From Leadbetterella lacunae (lineage in GTDB: Bacteria; Bacteroidota; Bacteroidia; Cytophagales; Spirosomataceae), in assembly GCF_042649125.1 (NCBI RefSeq), contig NZ_JBHRYQ010000001.1, positions 5,021,468 through 5,085,467 of the forward strand: DNA of 64,000 bases, in the 5' to 3' direction. How positions within the stretch are numbered: the first letter of the stretch is position 1; each line of letters starts with the position of its first letter. Positions 1-8,915 of this stretch are shown piece by piece. Made by a program: the position numbers and the translations under genes. A model generated the notes under the pieces. It did no database searches. It was not told where the DNA came from and saw only the letters and a list, made by a program, of their open reading frames with translations.

Positions 1-860
1 AGGAGAAGCGTGCGGTGGAGTTACGCATAGCGAACAAAGAGTTGGCTTTTCAAAACGCCGAAAAGGAGAAGCGAGCAGAAGAATTGAGCATTGCGAATGA
101 AGAACTGGCTTTTCAGAACAAAGAAAAGGAAAAGCGTGCGGCCGAATTGATAATCGCCAACAAAGAGTTATTGGCGTTTACGTACATATCGAGCCATGAC
201 TTGCAGGAGCCTTTGCGTAAAATTCAAACCTTTGTTTCTATTATTTTAGACAAAGAAGTTTTGACAGAAAGTGGCCAAAACTACTTCCAAAGGATGCAGC
301 TGGCAGCTAGCAGAATGCAACAGTTAATCAATGATTTACTTGAGTTTTCACGTATTAGCACCACCGAACTTAACTTCGAAAAGATAGATTTAAATGTAAT
401 AGTAGAAGAAGTGAAAGCTGATTTGAAAGATACGATTTCGGATAAAAAAGCCAACCTAGAGGTTCGGGAACTTTGTTCGGTAAATATAATCGCGTTTCAG
501 TTTAGGCAGTTGATGTATAACCTGATTAGCAATGCACTCAAGTTTTCGAAACCCGATTTATCGAGCCACATTCAGATTTCAAGCCGAACAATCAGTGGCA
601 GCAAATTAATGTCAGAATCGTTTTCTCCCGAAAAAAAATATTGTCACATTACTGTCAAAGACAACGGAATAGGCTTTGAACCTCACTTTAATGAGCGGAT
701 TTTTGAAGTATTCCAAAAACTTCATGGCAAAGAAGTTTATGCCGGCACGGGTATTGGTTTGGCCATTGTGAAAAAAATAGTGGATAACCACAGCGGCATT
801 ATCACCGCCACGAGTGAACTGAACAACGGTGCCCAGTTTGATATTTATATACCAGATTAA
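1..860 (+). CDS. Sensor histidine kinase, C-terminal part (5' end outside window)
   Basis: Two-component sensor kinase that autophosphorylates on histidine. The frame is open from base 3 to the window edge, so the GTG at 15 is probably not the start and the gene begins upstream. The visible N-terminal part is a coiled coil built from a 21-residue (three-heptad) repeat containing IANKELAFQN and EKEKRA, which is also a 63-base DNA repeat. Then come the H-box (SSHDLQEPLRKI), the N-box (LISNALKFSK), DNGIGF and GTGIGLAIVKK of the ATPase domain. The missing upstream part would hold any sensor domain; phytochrome-like and PAS/GAF kinases often have this HisKA type. The gene converges on the MscS gene 43 bases further on, with no clear terminator between. 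The signal it senses cannot be told from here. Confidence 0.93.
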   Translation, partial: EKRAVELRIANKELAFQNAEKEKRAEELSIANEELAFQNKEKEKRAAELIIANKELLAFTYISSHDLQEPLRKIQTFVSIILDKEVLTESGQNYFQRMQLAASRMQQLINDLLEFSRISTTELNFEKIDLNVIVEEVKADLKDTISDKKANLEVRELCSVNIIAFQFRQLMYNLISNALKFSKPDLSSHIQISSRTISGSKLMSESFSPEKKYCHITVKDNGIGFEPHFNERIFEVFQKLHGKEVYAGTGIGLAIVKKIVDNHSGIITATSELNNGAQFDIYIPD

Positions 861-903
861 AGTAAAATATGAGAGGTTGAATAAGTTAGGTTTTCGATTT
901 AAT

Positions 904-1749
904 TCATTTTTCTTTTTCTGTAACGTTAGATTTCAAATGTAAGTCCATTTGAGGGAAAGGTATGGCGATGCGGTTTGTCACAAATTTGCTGTTTATACTT
1001 CTTCTGATATCGCTTTTTACTCTGCTTATTCTGAATATTTGTTCGCTAAAAAACAACACCTGAAAATCTAAAGAGGAGTTTCCGAAATTTACCAATCGGG
1101 CTTCGGTAGACACCTTGTCTGAAATCGCCGGATGCTCGTTTGCACTTTCTTCTAATGTCTGTATCACCAGGTCTACATCGCTGCCATAGGCCACGCCTAC
1201 GTCTATTCTAAAACGTGCCTTGCTGGTTTGGTGACTCCAGTTTATGACTTTGGTGGAGGTTATCAGGGAGTTTGGAATAATGATAGAAACATCGTCAGTG
1301 TTAAAAGCCTTGGAGGTTCGCAAACCGATGCTTTGTATTTTGACTATGTCGCCGTCTATTTCTAAAACATCCTCAATTTTTATGGTTTTTTCTGAAAGTA
1401 AAATTATCCCCGAAAGTATATCATTAAAAGTCTGCTGCAAGCCTAAGCCAACACCCACCAATAAGGCTGCCGAACCCGCAATGAGGACTGTTAGTTGTAT
1501 GCCCAGCGTTTCTAGTCCCAATCCGATGGCAATTACCCATACTACGTATTTGATGATTTTAAGCAGAGCGTAATTTGCTCCAATGTCTTGTTTGGTGTGT
1601 CTTTTTCGGTATAGGGCTTTTTTGATTAAAAACAATACCAATTTAGTAGTAAGGTAAATGCCTAAAATGTTGACTAGCGTATAAACTTTTACATTAAATT
1701 CTCCAATGTGGATGAGTTCTAGTTCGAAAAATTGTTGTATTGTTTCCAT
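904..1749 (-). CDS. MscS-family small-conductance mechanosensitive channel
   Basis: Inner-membrane channel that opens under membrane tension to release solutes during hypo-osmotic shock. The 281-residue length matches compact MscS proteins. Three hydrophobic segments lie at about residues 20-42, 62-83 and 85-115. The third is the Gly/Ala-rich pore helix (VLIAGSAALLVGVGLGLQQ) followed by FNDILSGI. The beta domain with IPNSLI and the alpha/beta C-terminal domain follow. It stands alone, on the same strand as the M13 peptidase but separated from it by 103 bases that contain a hairpin. Family assignment is firm; specific ion preference is not visible. Confidence 0.95.
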   Translation of the reverse strand: METIQQFFELELIHIGEFNVKVYTLVNILGIYLTTKLVLFLIKKALYRKRHTKQDIGANYALLKIIKYVVWVIAIGLGLETLGIQLTVLIAGSAALLVGVGLGLQQTFNDILSGIILLSEKTIKIEDVLEIDGDIVKIQSIGLRTSKAFNTDDVSIIIPNSLITSTKVINWSHQTSKARFRIDVGVAYGSDVDLVIQTLEESANEHPAISDKVSTEARLVNFGNSSLDFQVLFFSEQIFRISRVKSDIRRSINSKFVTNRIAIPFPQMDLHLKSNVTEKEK

Positions 1750-1765
1750 ATTGTATTTTGCATTT

Positions 1766-1821
1766 GCAGCCGCATCACCATACCTTGCCCAAGGCTAAAG
1801 TATGGTGACTAAAGCAGCCGC
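1766..1821. repeat. Hairpin flanked by 8-bp direct repeats
   Basis: A perfect 9-bp inverted repeat (TCACCATAC at 1775-1783, GTATGGTGA at 1800-1808) lies between two copies of GCAGCCGC (1766-1773 and 1814-1821). It sits between the M13 peptidase stop and the MscS start. No T-run follows on either strand, so a simple intrinsic terminator is not supported. It could be a processing or attenuation structure, or a tiny palindromic insert. Confidence 0.5.
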
Positions 1822-1852
1822 TTTTGAGGTACCTTTTTCCTAAAAATAGGAC

Positions 1853-3865
1853 TTACCAAATCTTAATTCGTTCTTCAGTTGATTTGTAGTTTTTGTCTCC
1901 CGGTTTCACGTTAAATACCTCATAAAAAGGCGTAAAGTTAGAAAGCGGTCCGTTTACACGCCACATTGGGGGCGAGTGCGGATTATTTTTTACATAATTT
2001 CTTAAGTATTCATCGCGGGTTTTAACTCGCCAGATTCTCGCTATCGACATAAAGAACCTTTGGTCGGGCGTGTAGCCGTTTATTTTTGTGGTGTCTTGGC
2101 CTTGTTTGGTCATTTTGAAAGCGTCGTAAGCAATCGAAATGCCGCCATTGTCGGCCGTGTTTTCTCCAACTGTTAGTCCACCTATGAGGTGTAAGCTGTC
2201 TAAAACCGTGTAAGAACTGTATCTGTCAATTATGAGTTGAGTTTTAGCTTTAAACTTCACATAGTCTTCTTTGCTCCACCAGTTTTTAACGTTTCCGTCT
2301 TTGTCAAATTGAGCCCCTTGGTCGTCAAAAGCATGAGTAAGTTCATGCCCGATTACCATGCCTATTCCGCCGTAATTGATGGCATCGTCTGCTTCTAAAT
2401 CAAAATAAGGGAACTGCAATATCCCTGCCGGAAACACGATTTCGTTCATCGATGGATTGTAATAGGCCGTAACTGTAGCCGGCGTGGTGTGCCATTCGTC
2501 TCTATTTGGAGCTTTTTTTAGGTTAGCCAATTCGTATTGATAGTCGTTTTGTCTCAATGCTACTACATTTTCAAAATACGTTTCTTTGGCTATATCAACG
2601 TTATCATAGGTTCTCCACACGTCTGGGTAGCCTATTTTTTTGGTAATTGCATATAGCTTTTCTTTTGCCTTCACTTTGGTGCTGTCGCTCATCCAGTCAA
2701 GCTGATTTATTCTGTTTTCAAAAGACTTTTGAAGGTTGTTTACCAAGTCCAAAACACGTTTTTTCGACTCTTCGTTAAAGTGCCTTTCTACGTACAGTTT
2801 TCCGAGTGCAAAGCCCAACTGCCTATCTACTTTTTGTACCATTAGTTGCTCTCTCGATTTCTGAACAGCTTGGCCTGAAAGCACCTTTTCGTATTGGAAG
2901 GCGGCATTTTCAAAAGGTTGGCTCAATATATCGGCATAGTTGGTCAATACATTGGCTTGCAAGTATGTTTTCCAATCTGCGATGGTTAAAGTACCTAAAA
3001 GCGTATTTAATTTTTGGTAATATGCCGGTTGGCGAATATCCACTGAGTCAGCTTCTGCTCCAAGGTTTTTGAGTAAGGCACTCCAGCCAATGTTGGGTTG
3101 GCTTTTGTTTAGGTCTGCTACCGCCATTTTGTTGTAATTGGCTTTTACATCTCTCTTTTCAGTTCGGGTTCTATGTGCTTGAGCCAGTTGGGTTTCAATA
3201 TTATATGTTGTGGCCGTGTTTTCTACGGCAAGGTCGCTTCCTGTAAGTTTAAAGAGTGTAAACAAATATTTTTTATAAGCTTCCTGAATCTTAAACGTAG
3301 ATTCATCTGTTTTAAAATAATAATCTCGATCGGGCAAGCCCAAGCCGGTTTGTCCAAAATGCAGGATATTGACACTGCTGTTTGCGTTGTCAGGAGATAC
3401 CCCTACACTAATTAAAGAGCCGTTGCCAGACTTAAACTCGCTAGCCACAAAAGCCATCAGGTCAGATACATTTTTTATATTATTAATTTGACTGAGTAGT
3501 GGCTGAATAGGCGTGAACCCTCGGGCATTTATTCGAGAGGTGTCCATGCCTGAGCGATAAAAATCACCCACCATTTGGTCTGCGGTGCCTTTTTTGTGAG
3601 TGCCGCTCGAAACCTCCGTTAATATATCTTGCAAAAGTTTTTTCTGCGGAATATTCAAGAAACTATACGAGCCTACCCCTGATTCGTCGTCTGCTATGAC
3701 GGCTTTGTCGTACCAAATCTTATTTACATGGTTAAAAAAGTTATCTCCTGGTTTTATACTTTGGTCTATGCCGTCAAATTCGAATTTGCTGACTTTTGAA
3801 TTCTTCTCAGAGGCACAAGAAGCAAGTGTAATTGCGGAGATTGCGAACAATACAAATTTTTTCAT
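1853..3865 (-). CDS. M13-family zinc metallopeptidase (neprilysin/PepO-like) lipoprotein
   Basis: Exported zinc endopeptidase of the neprilysin/PepO family. The N-terminus is a lipoprotein signal (ITLASC, Cys17), so it should be anchored in an envelope membrane facing the periplasm or outside. The 670-residue length is typical. The M13 N-terminal helical domain (about 30-430) is followed by the catalytic domain with the zinc motif HELTHAFDDQG, the third ligand region GENTADNGG and a C-terminal ending in KIW, a usual M13 ending. The gene is monocistronic in appearance. The ATG at 3865 is immediately followed by the signal peptide, which fixes the start. Substrates are not predictable; peptide turnover in the envelope is the general role. 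Confidence 0.96.
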   Translation of the reverse strand: MKKFVLFAISAITLASCASEKNSKVSKFEFDGIDQSIKPGDNFFNHVNKIWYDKAVIADDESGVGSYSFLNIPQKKLLQDILTEVSSGTHKKGTADQMVGDFYRSGMDTSRINARGFTPIQPLLSQINNIKNVSDLMAFVASEFKSGNGSLISVGVSPDNANSSVNILHFGQTGLGLPDRDYYFKTDESTFKIQEAYKKYLFTLFKLTGSDLAVENTATTYNIETQLAQAHRTRTEKRDVKANYNKMAVADLNKSQPNIGWSALLKNLGAEADSVDIRQPAYYQKLNTLLGTLTIADWKTYLQANVLTNYADILSQPFENAAFQYEKVLSGQAVQKSREQLMVQKVDRQLGFALGKLYVERHFNEESKKRVLDLVNNLQKSFENRINQLDWMSDSTKVKAKEKLYAITKKIGYPDVWRTYDNVDIAKETYFENVVALRQNDYQYELANLKKAPNRDEWHTTPATVTAYYNPSMNEIVFPAGILQFPYFDLEADDAINYGGIGMVIGHELTHAFDDQGAQFDKDGNVKNWWSKEDYVKFKAKTQLIIDRYSSYTVLDSLHLIGGLTVGENTADNGGISIAYDAFKMTKQGQDTTKINGYTPDQRFFMSIARIWRVKTRDEYLRNYVKNNPHSPPMWRVNGPLSNFTPFYEVFNVKPGDKNYKSTEERIKIW

Positions 3866-4169
3866 TGGGCAATTAGTTTGTTTTTAAATATCTATGAATA
3901 TGGTTATTTTTTCGTAGACTTTTATTTATTCGGTGTTTTTTTTATTGTTTCAAATGAACTTAGATTTACTTTTAGATAATGTTTGTGTATTAAATAATGT
4001 TTGGGTTTAGGAAATTCCGGGTCAATATTTTCACATAATTAGAGATTTTTTCATTAAAGATTTTCTGTTCGGGAAAGTCCATTTTTAGTTTGTTCTTGAA
4101 AAAGTACAAAAGTTTTTTTTACTATCAAAAGTGCTATTTTTGAGTATTATAGGATTGGTTTTTGAATAA

Positions 4170-4541
4170 AAAACATGTTTTCAAGAAGCATGGATTTGTG
4201 AAAAAGTAAAAGAAAATTATTTTGGCATAAAGTTTGGAATTGATGGATTTTCTATTGGGTCAAATGACCTTACCCAATTGGCACTTGGTGCCGACCGAGA
4301 TTCGGAATTGCTAAGCGAAATATTCTCGCCATTTGACCCCGCCGTTATGGAGCTTATTCGCATGTCTATTACAAAAGCAAAAGTTGCTGGAGTAAAAATA
4401 GGTTTATGTGGTCAAGCCCCTAGCGACTACCCCGAATATGCCCGTTTTTTGGTTGAGTGCGGTATAGATAGTATATCATTCAACCCAGATGCCTTAATGG
4501 CCGGAATAAACAATATAAACGAAGCCGAGAAAAAATCATAA
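4170..4541 (+). pseudogene. C-terminal remnant of phosphoenolpyruvate synthase
   Basis: A short open stretch whose translation is recognisable from about 4230 as the last roughly 100 residues of PEP synthase (pyruvate, water dikinase): GFSIGSNDLTQLALGADRDS, then FDPAVMELI, the active-site Cys region GLCGQAPSDYPE and GIDSISFNPD. The normal protein is about 800 residues, and the ATP-grasp and phosphohistidine domains are absent here. A stop at 4167 closes the frame, and the 300 bases before it show no PEP synthase sequence in any frame I could read. This is a truncated gene relic, not a small functional gene. The preceding gap 3866-4169 is AT-rich with no feature I can support. Confidence 0.85.
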
Positions 4542-4617
4542 GATTGTAGAATAAGTTACTTTTGAGCTACCGAAATAGCCTAAATTATATACATATTTAG
4601 AGACCAAATACGAGTTA

Positions 4618-4625
4618 TATGTTTG
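4618..4625 (+). promoter_or_regulatory. Putative -7 promoter element (TATGTTTG)
   Basis: Matches the Bacteroidota -7 consensus TAnnTTTG exactly, with TTTA 18 bases upstream as a weak -33 element. It lies about 75 bases before the ATG of the Gre-like gene. The match is short, so it is tentative. Confidence 0.4.
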
Positions 4626-4700
4626 GTTTTTATAAGATATATATCATATTTATTTACGTATATGCAGGTTAAATTCGTGTTAGAATTAATTAACATTACA

Positions 4701-5144
4701 ATGAAGAGAGAAGAAGTTTTAAATAGAATTATAGAAGAGCATACCAAGGTAATTGAAAATCTAAAAAACTCAGTGAATCGATTCCAGTCAGCATCAGATT
4801 TGGACGAAAATGATACTTTGGATCCAGACGATTTTGCGAGACAAACTGAGGCAAAAGACCTGCAACTGCGGTTTAAGCAAATGTTAGATGAGGCAGAAAA
4901 AGTACATGTTTTTGCTTTAGCCGAAAAAAACAAAGAACATGATGTAGTAGAAGACGGTGCTATATTAGAAACCGACACCACTTTGTTTTTTATAGGACTT
5001 TCCCTTCCACACTTCACTTTTGAGGGTAAAGAGGTTTTCTGTATCACAAAAGATGCGGCAATCTACCAAAGTATTTTAGGTAAAAAAGTAGGAGATAAAT
5101 TTGAATTGGGAGAGGAAACTTTACAGATAGTGGCTATTTATTGA
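4701..5144 (+). CDS. GreA/GreB-like coiled-coil protein
   Basis: A 147-residue protein starting at the ATG at 4701 (MKREEVLNRIIEEHT); the in-frame ATG at 4662 lies just after the likely promoter and is less likely. The N-terminal 70 residues are charged and predicted coiled coil, and the C-terminal half ends in KKVGDKFELGEETLQIVAIY, resembling the FKBP-like C-terminal domain of transcript cleavage factors GreA/GreB. Such proteins bind the RNA polymerase secondary channel. The N-terminal acidic tip (DENDTLDPDDF) is compatible with this. It is shorter and more divergent than true GreA, so it may be a Gre-domain regulator with a different partner. A hairpin terminator follows at 5223-5251. Confidence 0.65.
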   Translation: MKREEVLNRIIEEHTKVIENLKNSVNRFQSASDLDENDTLDPDDFARQTEAKDLQLRFKQMLDEAEKVHVFALAEKNKEHDVVEDGAILETDTTLFFIGLSLPHFTFEGKEVFCITKDAAIYQSILGKKVGDKFELGEETLQIVAIY

Positions 5145-5214
5145 TTTTTCGAGATCGAATTAAGAAAATATCAGAAATGCCGTGAGCTTAATTTCAGCCG
5201 CATTTTATTTAAAA

Positions 5215-5260
5215 AAGAAAGAGGCCGTCTCACAATTAACTTGAGGCGGTCACTTTTCAT
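5215..5260 (+). terminator. Intrinsic terminator after Gre-like gene
   Basis: GGCCGTCTCA (5223-5232) pairs with TGAGGCGGTC (5242-5251), allowing G-U pairs. It has an A-rich run before it and ACTTTTCATTT after it, 80 bases past the Gre-like stop codon. Confidence 0.65.
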
Positions 5261-5303
5261 TTAATATAATTTGTGGTGATTTTACGATTTTTAAAAAATG
5301 GCT

Positions 5304-6245
5304 CTATGCTGAATAGAGTGGGTAATTAAATTTGAGTTTATCAGCGATGAAGTAAATCATATTGATAAAATTGTTTTTGTTTCTATATCCTTTAGCCCTT
5401 GCTTTAGCTAACTGAATTTTACTGTTTGTACCTTCTAAAATTCCGTTTGAAATATGATATTTAGAATAATTTGTAATTCCTTTCCAATGCTTCATAACTG
5501 TGTTTACAAATTTTTCAAATTGAGGTATCATTGCTTCTTTAGCCATATCACACCAATAGGCTAAAAAAACTTGTGCATCTTGAGGTGATTTTATAGACCC
5601 AAAGTCGTCAAATAGTATTTTTAAACGATAAGCTGTACCTAACCTTGGTAAGGCTTCTAGTGATATATCTCGCTGTGATTTTTGTGATACTGTCATGTTC
5701 TTCTCATTTTTGAGAAACAAGTACTTTTGCCCTTTAAGCATTAAGTAAGTTTTTAATTCTTGTTTTCTTAAGTCGTCCATACTTTTATTCAATAATGCTT
5801 TAACATGGTACCTATCAAATACTATTTGAGCATTAGAAAATTCTGATTCAACTCCACTAATAAAAGAGGGTGACAGGTCAATACAAACCTGCTTAATAGC
5901 CTCCCTTTTTGTATCTGTAGTTTCCAGATAATCAGCAATTTTTGTAATAGTTTCTGCTCCTTTACCTTCGGTGGCATGTACAACCCTTGAAGTCTTCATA
6001 TCAACGGCAACGGTTATATAATTATGCCCTCTTTTAGAACTGGTCTCGTCTATTCCCAATGTTGAAATATTATTATGCTCTGCATCGGAATAAGCAATTC
6101 CGAGCCAATAATTAAAGATATTCCCAATACGGTTGGGGTACACGCCAATCACTTTACCAACCTTATTTACGGGCATTTCTTGTTCAATTAACAACATACT
6201 AAAAGCCTCAAAAGTAGTGTAAACCCACTTCCTTCCCTTCCCCAA
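5304..6245 (-). CDS. IS transposase, DDE catalytic part (ISL3/ISAon1 family)
   Basis: The 313-residue catalytic half of an ISL3-type transposase. It shows the family features GIDETSSKRGHNYITVAVD (first Asp), VCIDLSPSFI and FDRYHVKALL (second Asp region), and HISNGILEGTNSKIQLAKARAKGYRN near the C-terminus with the Glu of the DDE triad. The nominal start is a TTG at 6245 inside the upstream frame, so the protein is probably made as a fusion with the N-terminal frame through a -1 shift in the purine-rich stretch around 6225-6245. Both frames appear intact, which suggests the element may still be active. Confidence 0.88.
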   Translation of the reverse strand: MGKGRKWVYTTFEAFSMLLIEQEMPVNKVGKVIGVYPNRIGNIFNYWLGIAYSDAEHNNISTLGIDETSSKRGHNYITVAVDMKTSRVVHATEGKGAETITKIADYLETTDTKREAIKQVCIDLSPSFISGVESEFSNAQIVFDRYHVKALLNKSMDDLRKQELKTYLMLKGQKYLFLKNEKNMTVSQKSQRDISLEALPRLGTAYRLKILFDDFGSIKSPQDAQVFLAYWCDMAKEAMIPQFEKFVNTVMKHWKGITNYSKYHISNGILEGTNSKIQLAKARAKGYRNKNNFINMIYFIADKLKFNYPLYSA

Positions 6246-6523
6246 GGGACCTCGACTTGTTTTACTTTATTATCTAATGTTTTTAAGCGAGGAACAAGGC
6301 AGTGTAAGAAACATTTATGCTCGAAAAAATTTAAATGTCTCAAAGAACGTTCAACTCTATCGTGTACGTTACTTTTCTTATTTGAGTCAATAAAATACCC
6401 TTTTTTGAAGTCGATAGTTAAATGCAACTCTCGGCCTGACTGAGACTCAAGAAATTCAGCTTTTGACACATACCATGGCTCTTGAAGACCTAATGCAAGT
6501 TGAAATATTTGTTCGCTATTCAT
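6188..6523 (-). CDS. IS transposase N-terminal region (ISL3/ISAon1 family)
   Basis: A 111-residue frame beginning MNSEQIFQLALGLQEPWYV, which resembles the N-terminal, DNA-binding region of ISAon1-type transposases. A conserved His/Cys region (HLNFFEHKCFLHCLVPRL) corresponds to the ISL3 zinc-binding segment. It overlaps the catalytic frame by 58 bases in the -1 register. Translation past QVEVPWG in this frame gives an unrelated tail, whereas shifting back one base continues smoothly into GKGRKWVYTTFEAFS. I infer that frameshifting joins the two. A simple mutation is the alternative. Confidence 0.8.
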   Translation of the reverse strand: MNSEQIFQLALGLQEPWYVSKAEFLESQSGRELHLTIDFKKGYFIDSNKKSNVHDRVERSLRHLNFFEHKCFLHCLVPRLKTLDNKVKQVEVPWGREGSGFTLLLRLLVCC

Positions 6524-6638
6524 ACCACAAATATCAAAATCTATTTATTAAATTTAAATACACTTTTAACAATTACCCACTCTATTCAGAATAGCACCAA
6601 AATAAATTTAAAATAGTTAGTTATTATATTTTGTTTTT

Positions 6639-8915
6639 TTATTCATTGCTGATAATTCGTATTTCCGTAAATCGAGGTGTTGTGTAATTTGACATTACTC
6701 TAATTTTTAAGCTTATTTGCTCAGCTTTTGGAAGTTTTAAGCGTATTGTTTTGCTATTATTTGAAAAGACTTCTATTGAGATACCATTAATAGTAATCTC
6801 AAGATTCTCCGTTTTAAAATCATCCAAAGAACTGATTTCAATATAAGTACCACGTTGGTCTTTATTCAGAAGCTGATATGAAATAAATGACCTCGTATTT
6901 CTCCAAAATTGCTCCTCGTCATAACCCGAATTACTTTGCTCTCCAATGTAATTATGATCTACTTCGGGCTGTTGTTCGCCACAGTTTATTTTGTCGACCG
7001 TCCGTGCCTCCAGTGCCATTAAGGCCTCTTCTGTTTGTTTTTGAATATCTTTTTGCTTTTCGTATTCTTCTTTGGTAAATGTTTGAAAATACATTTGATA
7101 GCGAGCATCATGCAAATCAAAAAACGGTTGAAGATGCAAGGAATCTAAAGTGAAATTCAAATTATCAATCGGTTTTAGTTTTGACAAATAGTTACCCGAT
7201 TCATCTACTAAGGCGTAGGCCTTATTGATAGGAAAAAGCTTACCTTTGGTTTCATGTCCCATACGGCTGTCGTCTGCAAAAAGCCCTCTTAAGTCTTCAG
7301 TAGATGTTTTGGCAGCCAAAACTATAGGGCCACGAACAAATGCCGCCCAATTTGACCCATCTGGCAGGTATTCAAGTCGAGTTTTCATCCCAAATTCTAT
7401 TGAAATCTTATCCCCATTTCTCCATTTTCTATCCAAACTGATATATTCAGAAGGCTTTTTGTTTATTTTTTGGATTTTACCATTTACAGTAACCTTAGCA
7501 CTTTCAGCCCACTTTGGATACCTGATATTGAGCGAAAACGATTGATTCTTAGGTAATTTCATAACCAATTCCGTAGTGTTTATATAAGGAAAATTGGTGT
7601 TTTGAATTATCTGAATCCCTTTTTCTTGCCAGTTTAATTCCGAAGGAATAAAAAGATTGACAAATACATCATTGTGGGTGTGGCTGTAAATCAATTCGCC
7701 GTATTTAGTATGATTTTCTAAGCCTGATCCCACACAGCACCACATGCTAGTTTCGGGTTGTGAATATACGCGGTAATGATTGGGGCGAATGGGTGTAAAA
7801 TAAACAAAGCCCCCTTTTTCGGGATGTTGGCTCGAAAGTATGTGATTGTAAAGCGTACGCTCATAAAAATCAAGATAGCTGACATCGTTTTTGTCTAAAA
7901 ACAAAGCCATACTTAGTCTAAGCATATTAAAACTGTTACAGGTTTCGGGACCTTGATTGCTTACTAACATTTTATTGAAATCGTCAATCGGATTAAAATG
8001 TTCACGAAAGCTATTGCCGCCGAACGCCACACTTCTGGTCTGTGTTACATTTTGCCAAAAATATTGTGCCGCACCTGACCAATCGGCATTGTTTGTGAGC
8101 TTTGCTATTTTTTCAAAACCTATCACTTTTGGTATTTGGGTGTTAGCGTGTAATCCCGTAAGTTTATCTTCTTTGGCGAGCAAAGGTTTCAAAATACTTT
8201 GGTGAGAAAGTCTTTGAGCTGCAGCCAAGTATTTGCTTTCATTTGTGATGATATATAAATCAGCAAAAACTTCGTTCATGCCTCCATGTTCGGTGCGTAA
8301 AACCTGTTGGACCTGTTCATTGCTGAGAGGTTTTATCAGTTCTAAAAACCAATCGCCCAATCCAATAAGAATATTCTTTGCTTCTTGATTTCCAGCTATT
8401 TGATATGCATCACGTAAGCCTGCAAAAAGCTTATGAATGTTATATAAAGGCACCCAAGTGTTATTTAGCCCAAAGGTGCTCCCATCAATATCTCCCTTAT
8501 GAATCCTTTCCCAAAACACTTTACCGTTAGGTATGCCGCCCACATATCCATTTCCATTTTTTGCTTGGCAGCGAGCTAGTTCGCTCACCATATATTCCAA
8601 GCGACTTTTCATTTCGGGGTTTCCAGTACTGGCATACATCATGGCTAAAGCAGATAAATAATGCCCACCTATGTGGCCGTCTAAACCCGAGCTTTCCCAG
8701 TTGCCATACCGCTCAGCTTTGAGGGGCAAATCAGAATCAATCAAATAAGGTGCAAGTAATTTATCTGGATTTAAGGCCAACATGTATTTTAGATCTACCT
8801 CTTGTGCGTTTTTAAATACACCTGCAGTCAGTTTCACTTCCTGCAATGGGAAAGGCTGCATTTGTGCCCATGATAGGCTAGAATGTAAAAGGAGAATCAG
8901 TATTGTCTTTTTCAT
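6639..8915 (-). CDS. GH127 beta-L-arabinofuranosidase-like protein
   Basis: Glycoside hydrolase of the DUF1680/GH127 family, which removes beta-L-arabinofuranose by a retaining mechanism with a cysteine nucleophile. A Sec signal (MKKTILILLLHSSLSWAQ) directs export. The (alpha/alpha)6 domain spans about residues 25-440. The catalytic segment SMWCCVGSGLENH lies around residue 391, and HGGMNEVFADLY is also typical. Beta-sandwich domains follow, with a longer C-terminal extension giving 758 residues. It is the last gene of the hemicellulose cluster, just downstream of the double esterase. Its presence suggests that arabinose side chains are part of the target. Some GH127 relatives have other substrates, so specificity is open. 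Confidence 0.92.
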   Translation of the reverse strand: MKKTILILLLHSSLSWAQMQPFPLQEVKLTAGVFKNAQEVDLKYMLALNPDKLLAPYLIDSDLPLKAERYGNWESSGLDGHIGGHYLSALAMMYASTGNPEMKSRLEYMVSELARCQAKNGNGYVGGIPNGKVFWERIHKGDIDGSTFGLNNTWVPLYNIHKLFAGLRDAYQIAGNQEAKNILIGLGDWFLELIKPLSNEQVQQVLRTEHGGMNEVFADLYIITNESKYLAAAQRLSHQSILKPLLAKEDKLTGLHANTQIPKVIGFEKIAKLTNNADWSGAAQYFWQNVTQTRSVAFGGNSFREHFNPIDDFNKMLVSNQGPETCNSFNMLRLSMALFLDKNDVSYLDFYERTLYNHILSSQHPEKGGFVYFTPIRPNHYRVYSQPETSMWCCVGSGLENHTKYGELIYSHTHNDVFVNLFIPSELNWQEKGIQIIQNTNFPYINTTELVMKLPKNQSFSLNIRYPKWAESAKVTVNGKIQKINKKPSEYISLDRKWRNGDKISIEFGMKTRLEYLPDGSNWAAFVRGPIVLAAKTSTEDLRGLFADDSRMGHETKGKLFPINKAYALVDESGNYLSKLKPIDNLNFTLDSLHLQPFFDLHDARYQMYFQTFTKEEYEKQKDIQKQTEEALMALEARTVDKINCGEQQPEVDHNYIGEQSNSGYDEEQFWRNTRSFISYQLLNKDQRGTYIEISSLDDFKTENLEITINGISIEVFSNNSKTIRLKLPKAEQISLKIRVMSNYTTPRFTEIRIISNE

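Larger units (their letters stand above)
5300..6598 (-). mobile_element. ISL3-family insertion sequence (ISAon1-like)
   Basis: A 1299-base element bounded by 28-bp inverted repeats with 25 matches. The left end is 5300-5327 and the right end 6571-6598. The shared inner part is CTGAATAGAGTGGGTAATT, and the outermost bases on both sides read GG into the element. It carries two overlapping transposase frames on the minus strand. I could not find a convincing 8-bp target duplication in the A/T-rich flanks. It sits between the Gre-like terminator and the 3' end of the GH127 gene, so it does not visibly break a gene. Confidence 0.88.

Noticed and set aside
4580..5047. 155-codon minus-strand frame
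   Set aside because: It is antisense to the Gre-like gene and has no recognisable motif.
5284..6614. 8-bp target duplication around the ISL3-type element
   Set aside because: Flanks are A/T-rich runs (TAAAAAAT versus AAAATAAA) that do not match exactly.
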